Assembly: GCF_029962835.1 (NCBI RefSeq)
Contig: NC_080584.1
Location: forward strand, 82,054,862 to 82,118,861
Length of the DNA stretch: 64,000 bases
Direction: 5' to 3'
Origin: Magnolia sinica
Lineage: Eukaryota; Streptophyta; Magnoliopsida; Magnoliales; Magnoliaceae
Below, piece after piece: positions 45,935 through 56,870 of this stretch. The notes beneath the pieces were generated by a model that ran no database searches, had not been told where the DNA came from, and saw nothing but the letters and a program-made list of their open reading frames with translations. Positions within the stretch are counted from its first letter, which is position 1. Each line of letters starts with the position of its first letter. A program made the translations under genes and the position numbers.

Positions 45935-46114
45935 AAACCAGCGATTTAGCGGCGTCCAGCACAATCATCAGTAAAGGTCCTGACCGCTGGTAAAGCCTTC
46001 ACCGACCACGGCTTTACCGGCTGTTTGCTGACCGCGGGCAAAGGATTTGCCGACGGTTTTCTGGGTCTTTGCCGACGGTTTTGACTGCCGGTAAAGGCCA
46101 GTTTTCTTGTAGTG
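45935..46114. repeat. Right subterminal repeats of the large CACTA-like element
   Basis: Alternating GCCGACGGTTTT and CGGTAAAGSCC motifs in both orientations just inside the terminus at 46114, typical of transposase-binding subterminal arrays. Confidence 0.6.
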
Positions 46115-46116
46115 GT

Positions 46117-46675
46117 GCTTCATGATGGCAATCTTCCCTATCCCGCCCAAACCAAAGACGCCGATTTTAACAGTCTCCTCATTCATTAAGTGGTCCCAAA
46201 TTACGGACAGAGTCTTTTCAGCCATTGTTTTACCCACTAATGGTGTTAGGGGTAAGGCCTTACCACTACTGAGCAATGGATCAGCCACCAACCTGTCTGA
46301 AAATGGGCCTTTCTCCTAAAGGTCTACTACCTTTTTGAATATGTTCACGATGAGAATTCCTAGCTTGAAAGGCGAGAACCATCCCCTTTCTTCTCGGAGT
46401 CTCTGTTCCACACCACGCACTTCGTTTGTGATCTTTCTTACATTTCTCAGCCATGCTTCTACCTCATGCTTCCGCGTCTTCCTGAGTTGTATTTCTGCCC
46501 GATTCACTGCCATCCTCACATCATTCTCTAGGCTGCTCAGTTCCTCCATTTTGCTCTTCAAAATCTCCACATTTTCAGAATACCTATACCATGCTAACGC
46601 TTTCTTCACAGCGTCAAAGGTGGCTCCAATAGCAGCTGACATGGACACTGCAGCAAAACAGAGAAGCTGAGTCAT
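46117..46675 (-). pseudogene. CC-NB-LRR resistance gene, N-terminus to P-loop
   Basis: The minus strand starts ATG at 46675 (MTQLLCFAAV), giving about 186 residues up to the insertion. It has a coiled-coil-type N-terminal domain with ENVEILKSKMEELSSLENDV and the linker LPLTPLVGKTMAEKTLSVIW, then the P-loop GVFGLGGIGKIAIMKH. The Walker-A sequence reads GGIGKIA where the family has GGVGKTT, so the first Thr that contacts Mg-ATP is Ile. An in-frame TAG lies at 46316-46318. The gene continues without a frame change at 21205. A MITE lies 12 bp before the start codon. Confidence 0.9.
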
Positions 46676-46687
46676 GCTCAAATTCAG

Positions 46688-47227
46688 GGACGCGAATTAT
46701 CTACTGAACCCGACAGTAGCCAACTCGCTACTGAAGTGATGTCGCCACATTCTATGGGCCCTATCATGATGTATGTATTGTATCCACACCGTCCATTTAT
46801 TTGGAGATATATCATTTTAGGGCATGATCCAAAGAATAAGGCAGATCCAAAGTTCAAGTGGACCCTAGCACAAAAAACAGTGGAGACAGTGACGGCCACC
46901 GTTGAAACCTTCCTAGGGCCCGCCATGATGTTTATTTGAGATCCAACCTGTTTATAAATTAACAAAGACATGAAATAAGGGAAACACATATATCAGCTTG
47001 ATCGAAAACTTTTGTGGCTCCAAGAAGTTTTTAAGGGTAGTCGTTCAATCCCACTATTTTCTGTGGTGGGGTTCACTTAAGGTTTGGATGTGCCTCATTC
47101 TTTATCTCATGCCCTAAAATGATCTCTCCAAATGGATGGACGGTGCGGATACAACACATACATTGTAGTAGGGCCCACAAAACGTGGTGACATCACTACT
47201 GTCAGGTTCTGTAGCTAATCCCCATCC
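46688..47227. mobile_element. Mutator-type MITE (540 bp) at the resistance-gene start
   Basis: The left end GGACGCGAATTATCTACTGA continues ACCCGACAGTAG. The right end, read on the minus strand, is GGATGGGGATTAGCTACAGA then ACCTGACAGTAG. A perfect 9-bp duplication CAAATTCAG flanks it (46679-46687 and 47228-47236), as expected for the Mutator superfamily. Inner inverted repeats continue through the GGGCCC...ATGATGTATG...CACACCGTCCAT region. No coding capacity. Confidence 0.9.
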
Positions 47228-47574
47228 CAAATTCAGAAGGGTGAATAACAAGATAAAGGTCTCGTTTGGATGCACCCGTTTGAGGACTAAATAGTCTTTA
47301 ATACATAATGCAGTTGATGTTGTTCGTTTGGATACCCTTTCCAAATCTCCATCTCGTCTTCCACTCAACAAAGTAGGCGAAGCAATGAGTTCAAATCAAC
47401 AGGCCTGAATGTCCCTTTTCTAGAACCCCTATGAGGAAGTGCATCCAAATGGGCCCAAAATGGCAGTTTAACGAAGTTTGCAAGGATGGATGGTCCAAAG
47501 TTAAAGAATCCCAGAATCATCCTGGCCATTTTGTCAATTTAAGTTTTCGTTGGTGGCCATTTTTTGCCGTAAAT

Positions 47575-48617
47575 GGTGTGCGAAAGACTAGCGCTGACGC
47601 TCGTGGGCCCCACCATGATGTATGATTTGTACCACCTTTCATCCATTTGGAGAGATCATTTTAGGGCAATATCCAAAGAACGAGTTAAATCCAAATCTCC
47701 AGTGGACCCCAGCACAGAAAACAGTGGGACAGTGACGCCCACCATTAAAAACTTCTAAAAGCCACAAAATTTTAGATCAAGCTGATATTTGTGTTTTCCC
47801 TTTCTTTTTTAACTTTTGAATTGGTTGGATTTCAAATAAACATTATGATAGGCATTAGGGTAGTTTCAACGGTGGGAATCACTCTCCCTACTGTTTTCTT
47901 TGGTGGGTCCACTACAGACTTTTACTTTCCTCATTCTTTGGTTCATACCCTAAAATGATATCTAAAAATAGATGGACGGTGTGAATATAACACATACATT
48001 GTAGTGGGCCACGAAGAACTTCCTGACGTCACTTTAGTAGCCAACTCGCTACTCAACCTGTCGGTATCTAATCCGCGTCCGAGCATCAGCGCTGGACTCG
48101 GGTTGCCTCCTACCCCCGCCCAGACAGCAATCCACCCACCGTGGTGTAAGAATTTTATCCATGCTATTTGGTCGACTTTCTTAGATCATTTTAAGGTACA
48201 ATCCTAAAAATGAAGCAAGTCCACAACTCCAGTGGACCACACCAAAGGAAGCTGCAGCGATAATGACACCTATCGTTGAAACCTTTCTAAAGGCCACCGT
48301 GATGTTTTTTTACCATCCAACCTATTCATAAGGTCATGTAGACGTGGATGAAGTGAAAACACAAATATTGGCTTGATCCAAAGCTTGTCAAGCTCCTAAG
48401 AAGTTTTTAATGGTGGACGTTCAATCCCCACTTTGTGGTCCACTTAAGCTCCATACCTGCCTCAATTTTTGAATCATCCCTTAAACTGATCTGAAAACAA
48501 TGATGAACGGCTTGGATAAATCACTTACATCACGGTGGGCCCCATAGAGCCCTGCCCTAATCCATACGGGCAGGGTAGGATGCAATCCGCGTCCGTCAGC
48601 GCTCGTCTTCGCACACC
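47575..48617. mobile_element. MITE with another MITE nested in its right end
   Basis: The left end GGTGTGCGAAAGACTAGCGC then TGACGCTCG is mirrored at the right end (minus strand from 48617: GGTGTGCGAAGACGAGCGCT then GAC). The right arm is interrupted by the element at 48094-48594. Inner part carries the GGGCCCCACCATGATGTATG region and its inverted copy. No clear target duplication. Confidence 0.7.
48094..48594. mobile_element. Nested Mutator-type MITE (501 bp)
   Basis: Left end GGACTCGGGTTGCCTCCTAC. Right end on the minus strand GGACGCGGATTGCATCCTAC. Flanks ATCAGCGCT (48085-48093) and GTCAGCGCT (48595-48603) match at 8 of 9 bases. Termini resemble those of the MITE at 46688-47227. Confidence 0.8.
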
Positions 48618-48619
48618 AG

Positions 48620-51600
48620 CCAATCTAGGGGTATTTTGGTCCTCAAATGCTTGTCCGTCCGTCTAACGCTTAAATTGGGAAGGTAAGTTTTGGACTCTTC
48701 AGAAAAGGAACTGGATAAAAAGTTGCATCTACATTGGTCAATTTCTCTTAAACCTGACTAAATAAAAAAAATCTCACTCAAAAAAAAAAAAAAAGACTAG
48801 ACTTTTGCCAGTCACTTTCAGCACTTCATGGGTGGGACCATGATGGTGGCCCACTCTTCATTTGGTCATGAATATAATCCTTCATAATCATTGATGATCC
48901 ACCTCATGAACACACATGCTATGATCACGGGTTTCCACCTCCAACGGTGGAGAGCAATCTGACCCAATGCAGGCTAAAGTGGGCCCTATATTAACAACTG
49001 TGTACATCAATGATTGGGCTCACATGATGGACGGTGGATATTAAAGGTAGACCAAACAAATTTGAAAAATAAGTACTTAAGGTGATGCAGGACAGCTTAG
49101 CATACCTTTTTACTTTTTTCGCTCACAGGTATATCTTGTTTACCATTAAGATAAGTTACTTTAGGCATGAGTAGCTTCTATAAAGTAACTTCCAATCCAA
49201 ATGTATTAGCTTGCTGGAAGGTTAAGATGGGCCAGTCACTACACAAGTAAGGTGTGAAGTACCGGGCATAGATTTTACACCAGCAGGTTGGGCTGGGTCA
49301 TATGTCCTATGATTTAGTTCATGTACTCGACTTATTAGCCTAAGAGGCTTCTACTGATTCAAAATTTCAACATCTAATTTTTTAAAATTTCTAATATCAA
49401 TAATTTAATATAAATAACTCTAATAATAAGACAATTATATATTTATATTGATAAAGCATTTTACTTTCGGAAACCATGATTTAACTGATTTAGGACCACT
49501 TAAATGTTCCAAAACAGCCTGAAATTCAAGCAATCTATAGAAACCATTCCACTAATGTGTGTTTTTAACCATTTTACATTACTTTTCTTAGAAATTTGAG
49601 GGGGAAAACGAAGTAAATTTGGATGAATAGTGTCAAGCCAATCTATTCCCATCCATATGCCCCCAAATCGGTCCTTGTTCATGCTATCTGTGGATCTCGT
49701 CCCACTTATATATGTTCCTAACCCTTTGAAATCATATCCATCACCTCATTTTAGAAAAAAGAAGAGTAAATTTGGATTAATAGTGTCGGGTCAATTTGGG
49801 ACAATTTGAACGCCCCAAATGGCCTGAAAATCATGTAATATGTGGAACTCATCCATTAATACATATCTTTAACCATTTAATACATTTAATACATTATTCT
49901 CAAAAGATGTGAGAAAATAATGATGAATATCGTTGGGTAAATTTGGGACACTCTGAATGCCTTTAAACGGGCCAAAATTCAACTGATCTATGGAATAGTT
50001 CTCATTAATGGGTAGTTTTAAGCATTTGGCATTATTTTCCTCAAGAAATTTGAGAAAAATTATTTAAAAAGTAAATCTGGCACCATTCATCCAAAAATAC
50101 CTATATATATATATATATATATGGAAAAAACACTGATTTAATACACGCATGTGTACATCTAACTTCCATACATACATTTTAATAATCCTTGCTCTAATTG
50201 TTTCACATAAGATAAAAAATGAAATTTGTTGAAAATTATATCAAAACCAGCACAAATACAAAAATAACATAAAAACAAAGCCAAATCCAACAGAAATCTA
50301 AGATTCAATTGATTTAGTAATATAACATTGAATTAATAAATTTGCAATAAGAAAAAAAAATCTTTTAAGTATTTTAATTTTTTCAAAATTTGAGCCTGAA
50401 TCTTTGATTTATTTTTATTTTTATTTTTTTGAAACCAGCTTAAATATTGTGTTTTAATCTAAAGGATTGCATAAATAACGTAGTTGAAAATGAGTTAAAA
50501 TAGTTTTAAGAATCAAAGATATAAAAAATTAGAGTAATTGTGAAAATTTGTAAGACAACTCTCATAAAAGGGTTATATGTATTCTTTAAAAAGTATGTGC
50601 TTTCAAATTAAATGTGAAATCCACGATGAAAAGGTTTTCAATCAGAGAATGCTTGGATGCACTTAAAATAAAAAAGCCCAAATTATGACTTTCCTTTCAC
50701 GTGCACATGCATCCAGTCCAGGCTTGCTTTATTTGGGTTACTTTCAGCTTGGACATGAACTTGGAAGAAAGTAAGGAGGATTGATGGCTGCTTCTTCATT
50801 AGGAACGTTAGCAATCATAATCATCCTCTTTTTCTTTTTCCTTTTTTTTTTCTCTTTTATTTTTTTATTTTTTTTATTTTTTATTTTTTAAAATTCCTTG
50901 AGTAGACTGTCTGTCTGTCTGAAACTCAATTCTTACTTGCTCAAACAAACCCAACATTGCCAAATAACGATAGGAAAGAAATACTAATAACAATTTAGAG
51001 CTTCAAAATAAAATTACAGAAAATAATAACTTGGGAAGTTCGTAGATATTTACCTTGATGGCTAATGGCAGCTCAACAATGGTTTGATTATTGGCTATTT
51101 GATTCCAAACGTAATAACAAATGTGAAATATGGAGTTCGAAGGACTTATTTGAGTGAAAAATGACTCGAATGACCGAAAGATTGCTAGCTCTGATGGTGG
51201 GAAAGGAAATCTTAAAGTGAAAAAGCTATCTAGACATTGCCATCTGGTTTATCAATTATTGAACTGTTTTTTGACAGGCCACTTTCTACGGTTGGAATTG
51301 CAAGTAGTAAATAAAAAAAGAGAGCAGATCAGCTGCAGGCAATGGTACCATAACTTCTGGTACAGATCATCTCTTCTCACCAATATGCATCAGTACCATG
51401 AAAATGATAGACCGCTCTGTGGAAATCACGCTTGTCAAAATCATGCTGATCAGGTTACTAGGTGGGCCACACCTATATGTTGAGTCAGACCAGTGGTTGC
51501 AGATTGATAACAATCATGTGACCCACCTGATGAACGGCCCAGCTTGATTTTTATGCCAGGTCATTTTCACAGCCGGGCCTACAATGTTGTTTTATTTTAT

Positions 51601-52265
51601 TGTGTTCTACATATGTGGCACAGAAAAAGATGGTATTGTACCATAAATGGTGGTACATATCATGTAGGTGAACATTTCTCATAAGAAAGTTTGGCTTTTT
51701 GACTTGAGTCGTCGTCGACAGTCATCATCGAGACTAATAATTGTGGGGATTTTCACATAAGACGCCTCTGTTTTGTTGTTTGAACTGAAAACTGTTTCTT
51801 TTAAGCTAGTTATCCGAAACCGCCCACTATTTAAGTCAAAAAACCGCTCGCCTTCATCTTCGCATACAGAAAAGTATCTTGGTATTTATGAAATTGCCCA
51901 TCTGTAAAAACTATTTCGCAACTAACTTTAAAGAACCATAAAGATAGTTGGGGCCACTTTCCTGAGGCTTTTGATAAATCTGATCCGTCCGCCATGATCC
52001 GTCCGCCATATGCCCATCACATTTTAGATTGTGGCCCAAAAATCGAATCTAATCCAATGCATATATGGGTATAATTGCCGGAAATTTTTTAACGGTGGTC
52101 TTTAAGGGCCTACATTTTCTTGCAGTGTTGCCGCATTGATAGCTGGACATGGCCTACTTTTTTTTTTCTTTTTCTTTTTTTAGTATTCTAGGTAAAATGA
52201 CCTTGCCAAACTTGTTGATGGATTAGATTTCTCTCAAACATCATGGTGGGCACTACCATCAATTC
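48620..52265. other. Gene-poor intergenic stretch
   Basis: AT-rich DNA with no recognised gene. Contents: poly(A)/poly(T) tracts, a TA microsatellite at 50103-50122, the diverged tandem repeats at 49490-50095 and a 110-residue open stretch at 51154-51483 that shows no recognisable domain. Confidence 0.5.
49490..50095. repeat. Diverged tandem repeat, three units
   Basis: The same ordered blocks recur: GGACACT/GGACAATTTGAA, then CCAAA.GGCCTGAAA, then ATCTATGGAA-type, then CATTAATG, then TTTAACCATTT, then GAAATTTGAG. Starts lie near 49490, 49785 and 49935. Units are about 150-290 bp and poorly conserved. Confidence 0.55.
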
Positions 52266-52289
52266 AATCATCTCCTATCAAAGATGTGA

Positions 52290-52515
52290 CTATAGTTGGG
52301 CATCGGACCGAGTCGAATCGGATTCGGCCCAACTCGACCAGGTCCGAGTTCTGCATGGGCTGACCCGAACTCGGTCAGAACCGGGACCGAGTCTGGGTCC
52401 TTTGACCCAATCCGATCCTAAACCCTGCTGACCTGGACCGATCCAAGTTCGACTCGGTAAGGAAAACCGAGTCGGATCGGATTGGCCCAGGTTTGGATTG
52501 GTCCAGGTTAGCAGG
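52290..52515. repeat. Dispersed-type inverted repeat rich in ACCGAGTCGG
   Basis: CATCGGACCGAGTCGAATCG at the left is partly mirrored by CCGAGTCGGATCGGATTGG at the right, with CCGAGT/ACTCGG motifs throughout. Looks like a small non-coding repeat element. No protein. Confidence 0.5.
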
Positions 52516-52672
52516 GTTTTTCCACAGAGAAAAAAAGGAAAAACAAGATCAAGATGTTTTCTTATGCTTGGCAAAAATGAAACATCAAATTTACTCACTA
52601 ACCTGGATAACAGTCTGATCTTCATTGTTGACAACAAAGCTATCAGGAAATGCACGAGGACCAACATGGAGA

Positions 52673-53115
52673 CACTACAAGAAAAGGGGGCTTTAACCTC
52701 GGTTCAAAATTGAGGCTAAAAAGGTTAAAAATTGAGGCTAAAGGCTTTAGCCTCAGTTTTGCCTCAGTTATCCAAACCGAAGTTGAAACCCCCGTGGCTA
52801 AAGGCTTTAGCCTCAGTTTTAGCAACCGAGGCTAAAATGACTTCTATAGCCTCCGTTCTTTAAGTGAGGCTAAAAAAACCTTTTTAGCTTCAGTTTTCTC
52901 AAAATGAGGCTAAATTTTGATTTAGCCTCACTTGCTTCCAATTGAGACTAAATCCAAATTTTAGCTTTGGTTGCCTCCAATTGAAGCTAAATCTATTTTT
53001 AACCTCGGTTCTCAACAACCGAGGCTAAAGCCTTTAGCCATGGGAATTTCAGCCTTGGTTCTCAACAATCGAGGCTAAATCCAAGCCTTGGTTACAAATT
53101 GAGGCTTAAAATGTT
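52673..53115. repeat. Left subterminal repeats of the Pack-CACTA element
   Basis: Repeats of TTTAGCCTCGGTT / AACCGAGGCTAAA, in both orientations, spaced by 30-50 bp. Confidence 0.85.
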
Positions 53116-54962
53116 TAATTTTTTTAAATATTTATTTAAACTACTAATCCATTCATTCAATCCACTCATGAAACAATCAATCATGAAAGCCATAATACCA
53201 ACAAAATAGTAAACAACTCAATCAAACAATCAATCTCACATGTTTACTATTTAAAGTTTTCAAAACAAACTCAATCAAATTATTATACAACATTAGGTTC
53301 CACAAATAGTACAAAGTCACAACGCAAGATTTAGGTATGACTTTTGCTTGGTTGATGAACAACTACAGCTTGTTCGGTTGTCTGAAAGCATCTGCAAAGA
53401 AGAAGAACTCGCCATTAGCAATAATGTTGTGTGCGACTGTCCATGTGTCAAATGAACACAACTCCCCGTGCTATCTTCCCTATTACAACTCGAGAAAGTG
53501 ACTGAACCCAAAAACAAAAACAGAAATAACTCTGCTTTTAACCTGTTGGAACATCAAGTCAATGGAATCTTGGCAATGGTTAAGTGAGATGTGTGCAGGA
53601 CCTTCTTGAACACATCTCACTCAAGTTTAATCAATACACACACCATGGTTCTTCACAAACTGTTTGATTAGGGACCTAATAGCTAACACTTCAAATGTGC
53701 TAGGAAGGTAATTTTTTTTAGTCCATGAATGGCGGAGCATACCAGTTCAACTGTGCTTATAACCATCCAAATCTCAGAGGACATGTAATTTTATGGATAC
53801 TTATAGCAGGAGGGGAAATAAAAAAGATAGACACTGACATCAAAGGAGAAGCTGGTTGCAAGCTACAACTGTTGGGCATAGTTCCAATCTTCCTGATAGA
53901 TATGTTCTAGTCATAGACTCTAAAACATTCAGAGGGAGTGGCTCTAGAAAAGGACAGAGCCATCTACCACTTTTTTTTCTACTGATAAAGATAGACTCTG
54001 ACATACACACGCACACCCAGATTCTCTATGACTTATAAATTCTCAGATAAAACAATACATGCAAAAGTACCATCTAGTTAACTTATAAGACAGTAGACCA
54101 CATCAATTGCAAAATCAAGTGAAAAAATAGCAAAAAATCTCTAGGGATGATTATATAAGCTCTCAAAACAATCTAATTCTTCAAGAAAGTTTAAACTACA
54201 AACATGGATATTGTAAATTAATTTTAATGCCTGCACAGCTTCCCATAAAAGCAATATGAAAACCCAAGGATAACAAACATACTGGGAATTCACGAATCTT
54301 GTATTACTGGATTGTCCTTCCATCTGCATTCATAATGCCAATCCAATAACCAAAATGATCCAAGATACAACATCCAACTTCGAAAAAGGAAAAGGAAAAA
54401 AATATCTAAAACACTACAATGCAAGCGTAGTTTTCTTCAAAGCAAAACTACAATAAGGTTGGACATACGAACTTCAACTAAGATAATAAGATGCAACACA
54501 GTGGAAATAAACAATCGCAACAATTTTCTGATTATAGATGTAGTTTTCTCTTAACATTGCTGCAATTGTTTTTGTTTCAAGTCCAACTTAAAATAAATGC
54601 AATTGCAACTTGGAACATATCACTCACTAAATAAAATGGGAGTAATCCAATTTTGGATATCTTACTTGTTCGAATTTAATTTAAATCAACTGCACATCCG
54701 AATGTAGCTTAAGTTAAAAGCGTGGTTGTAGAAACTGCTATAGCGGCATAGTCAGTTGAGTGCCATGCTCATCTGGGCACACATTACTACCACTAGATTG
54801 TAGAATTTGTTGTCATAAAGGAAAACTGAGCACACATCACTCCAACTTTTGTAAGTTGTCTTTGATGCACATCTGAAATGCCATATACATTGAAGAGAGC
54901 ACCTGGCTTGCGTATTTATTTTTTTTTTTTTACGAAAAGAAATGTTTGCATTTTTACCCTCA

Positions 54963-56185
54963 GGGGTACCATGGAGTTGATAAAGAAGGGAGACCCATCT
55001 ACATCGAGAGGCTTGGTAAAGCTAAACCAAACAAGCTTATGCACATCACTACAGTAGATCGCTAATTAAGTATCATGTACAGGAGTATGAGAGGGTCTTC
55101 TGTGAGAAATTTCTTGCATGTTCAATTGTGGCAAAAAGGCGTATTAATTCCACAACAACGATCTTGGATGTTCATGGCCTGGTATGTGGCATGTTTGTTC
55201 CTTCGTTGCAGTTGGCTTTTTGCATTTTGAATACACTTTGTATCTTTTACATTAGAGGGATTCTCGTCTCTTTGGAGATTCGGGTCCATTTGCATCAATA
55301 TGGATGACACATTTACCTCACATGGGTTCATTTGTCAGACACAGGGGACAAAAAATTTAACAAAGTGTGCTTGGGACGTCCTTGCTGGCATGTAGAAAAT
55401 TGATTTGAATTACTATCCTGAGGTACCTAATTCTTTTTGTCACTGGGAATGTTCATGCTCCAAAAGTTTTTTGGTGAATTATTTAACCTATTAATTTATT
55501 TTATGCAGACATTAAATCAGATGTTCATTGTTAATGCTGGTACTACTTTCAAGATGGCTGGGATGAGTGTAAAGAAATTTCTTGATCCAAATACTATGGA
55601 AAAGATACAAGTAAGAGACGTTCCTTTGGGGACTGTGCTGATTTTATAGCTTTCTGCCGCTTTGGGTGAATATGTTTGGGTGCTAAATTTGCAAGTGTTA
55701 GGATCCAAATTCCAGAGTAAATTACTTGAAGTCATTGAATCGAGCTATGTTGATTTTTTCCTTGTGCTTTTACTGTTGAGTTTTCCAAAATGCAGGATGT
55801 TTTCCCATTTTTCAGATTGTATCTTCTTTTAGTCAACTTCCAGACTTCTTGGGTGGCTCATGCACCTGTTCTGTTAAAGGAGCATGCCTTAGGTCTAATA
55901 AAGGACCTTGGAAAGATCCTGGAATTATGAAGGTAAGTTCTAATAAAGGACCTTGGAAAGATCTTGAAATTATGAAGGTAAGTTGCATTATGCTGTTGAG
56001 TGATTGGATGCATACTTCTATCACTTATTGGGCATGATTAACAAAGGAAAAAGTACTGATGCATACTGTTTCCTCATAGCTTGTACACAATGCGGAAGCA
56101 ACATTTGTAAGGGAAGTCACACTAATATCAGAAGGAGAACAGAGAACCAATTCCTATACTAAGCTAAAACCATTGAAGGCAAGAC
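54963..56185 (+). pseudogene. SEC14/SFH-type phosphatidylinositol transfer gene fragment, six exons
   Basis: Exons: 54963-55181 ([47 protein letters not shown], with a 1-bp deletion and stop near 55060), 55345-55422 (KNLTKCAWDV, stop, NYYPE), 55509-55610 (TLNQMFIVNAGTTFK, KKFLDPNTMEKIQ), one near 55695-55745 (VLGSKFQSKLLEVIES), 55834-55932 (LPDFLGGSCTCSVKGACLRS, NKGPWKDPGIMK) and 56080-56185 (LVHNAEATFVREV). They follow the order of the CRAL-TRIO lipid-binding domain of plant SEC14-like SFH proteins. Splice signals are mostly kept, so the piece was captured as genomic DNA. Stops and the missing N- and C-termini make a normal product impossible. Confidence 0.85.
55888..55977 (+). repeat. 45-bp duplication of an exon end with its splice donor
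   Basis: TCTAATAAAGGACCTTGGAA AGATC..GAAATTATGAAGGTAAGT occurs twice in tandem, ending at 55932 and 55977. The second copy supplies a second exon end (NKGPWKDLEIMK) and donor. Confidence 0.85.
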
Positions 56186-56576
56186 TCTATCGAGCTATTA
56201 TAGGTTGTTGGTTTGGTATAAACGAGATGGTGTTGCACTGAAACAAGTTGCAGGACAAAGCGCAGGAAGAGAAAATTCAGCAAATGTCTTCCCACATGGA
56301 TTAAGTTGTGAATTGGCAACAATTTTGATAGCAGGGAAGTATGAGCAGAGATAATTTCTAACAGGAGATTAGAGTCGCATGTACTACTAGTAGATAAGAA
56401 GCAATTGAAGGTTCCTAAGAATTTGTGTTTTATTGCAGGTTCATGTATTTCAAATCACCAAAAGAAACAGAAAATCCAATGAAATCTCAAAATGTATTTC
56501 AAATACATGATATTACATAAATCAAAGATAAATCTTTAAAATCTAAATACAAAAACCTAAATTACAACTTAAATAA

Positions 56577-56870
56577 GCAAGAATCGAAACAAAATCCAAC
56601 GAAATCTCTTAGAATAAAGAGACATAAGTTGGATCAAGATCAAAACAGATCAAGCACTAGAAATCAAGAAAAAATTACAAAAATCAAACCCTAAGTGGAA
56701 AATCAAAGCTCCAAACAATGAGATCCGAAAGGAAAACAAATCTATCAGCAAGAATCAGATCAAAATCCAATGAAATCTCTCAGAATCGAGAGACATGGAT
56801 TTATATTAAAATAGATTAAGCACTAAAAATTGAGAAAAAAAATCCATAAGTGGAAAAAAGCTCAGTCTTT
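56577..56870. repeat. Diverged direct repeat of about 130-170 bp
   Basis: Two copies (about 56577-56705 and 56747-56870) share CAAAATCCAAYGAAATCTCT, GAGACAT, TCAAGCACTA/TTAAGCACTA and AAGTGGAAAA. The DNA from 56190 to 58240, within the Pack-CACTA element, otherwise shows no identifiable gene. Confidence 0.7.

Larger units (their letters stand above)
21206..46114. mobile_element. Large CACTA-like element (24.9 kb) inside the resistance gene, with nested insertions
   Basis: The left end is CACTACAAGAAAGTTGGGC at 21206. The right end, read on the minus strand from 46114, is CACTACAAGAAAACTGGCC. The 12-bp CACTACAAGAAA is shared. Both subterminal regions contain TTTAGCGGCG (about 21240 and 45950), and the right end has repeated GCCGACGG/CCGGTAAAG units. 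The element interrupts the resistance gene just after the P-loop; a GT dinucleotide is present on both sides (21204-21205 and 46115-46116). Removing the nested Tekay element (13,163 bp) and solo-LTR unit leaves about 9.5 kb. Contents are fragments of NPF, SEC10, Alba and UDP-sugar pyrophosphorylase genes. No transposase was recognised, so it is non-autonomous. CACTA elements usually make 3-bp duplications; here TGT versus GTG do not match, so a 2-bp duplication is inferred. Confidence 0.75.

Noticed and set aside
46122-46319. Plus-strand open frame opposite the NLR N-terminus
   Set aside because: Antisense shadow of the P-loop region.
51154-51483. Possible small gene of 109 residues
   Set aside because: No recognisable domain, no splice or promoter evidence, and surrounded by AT-rich intergenic DNA.
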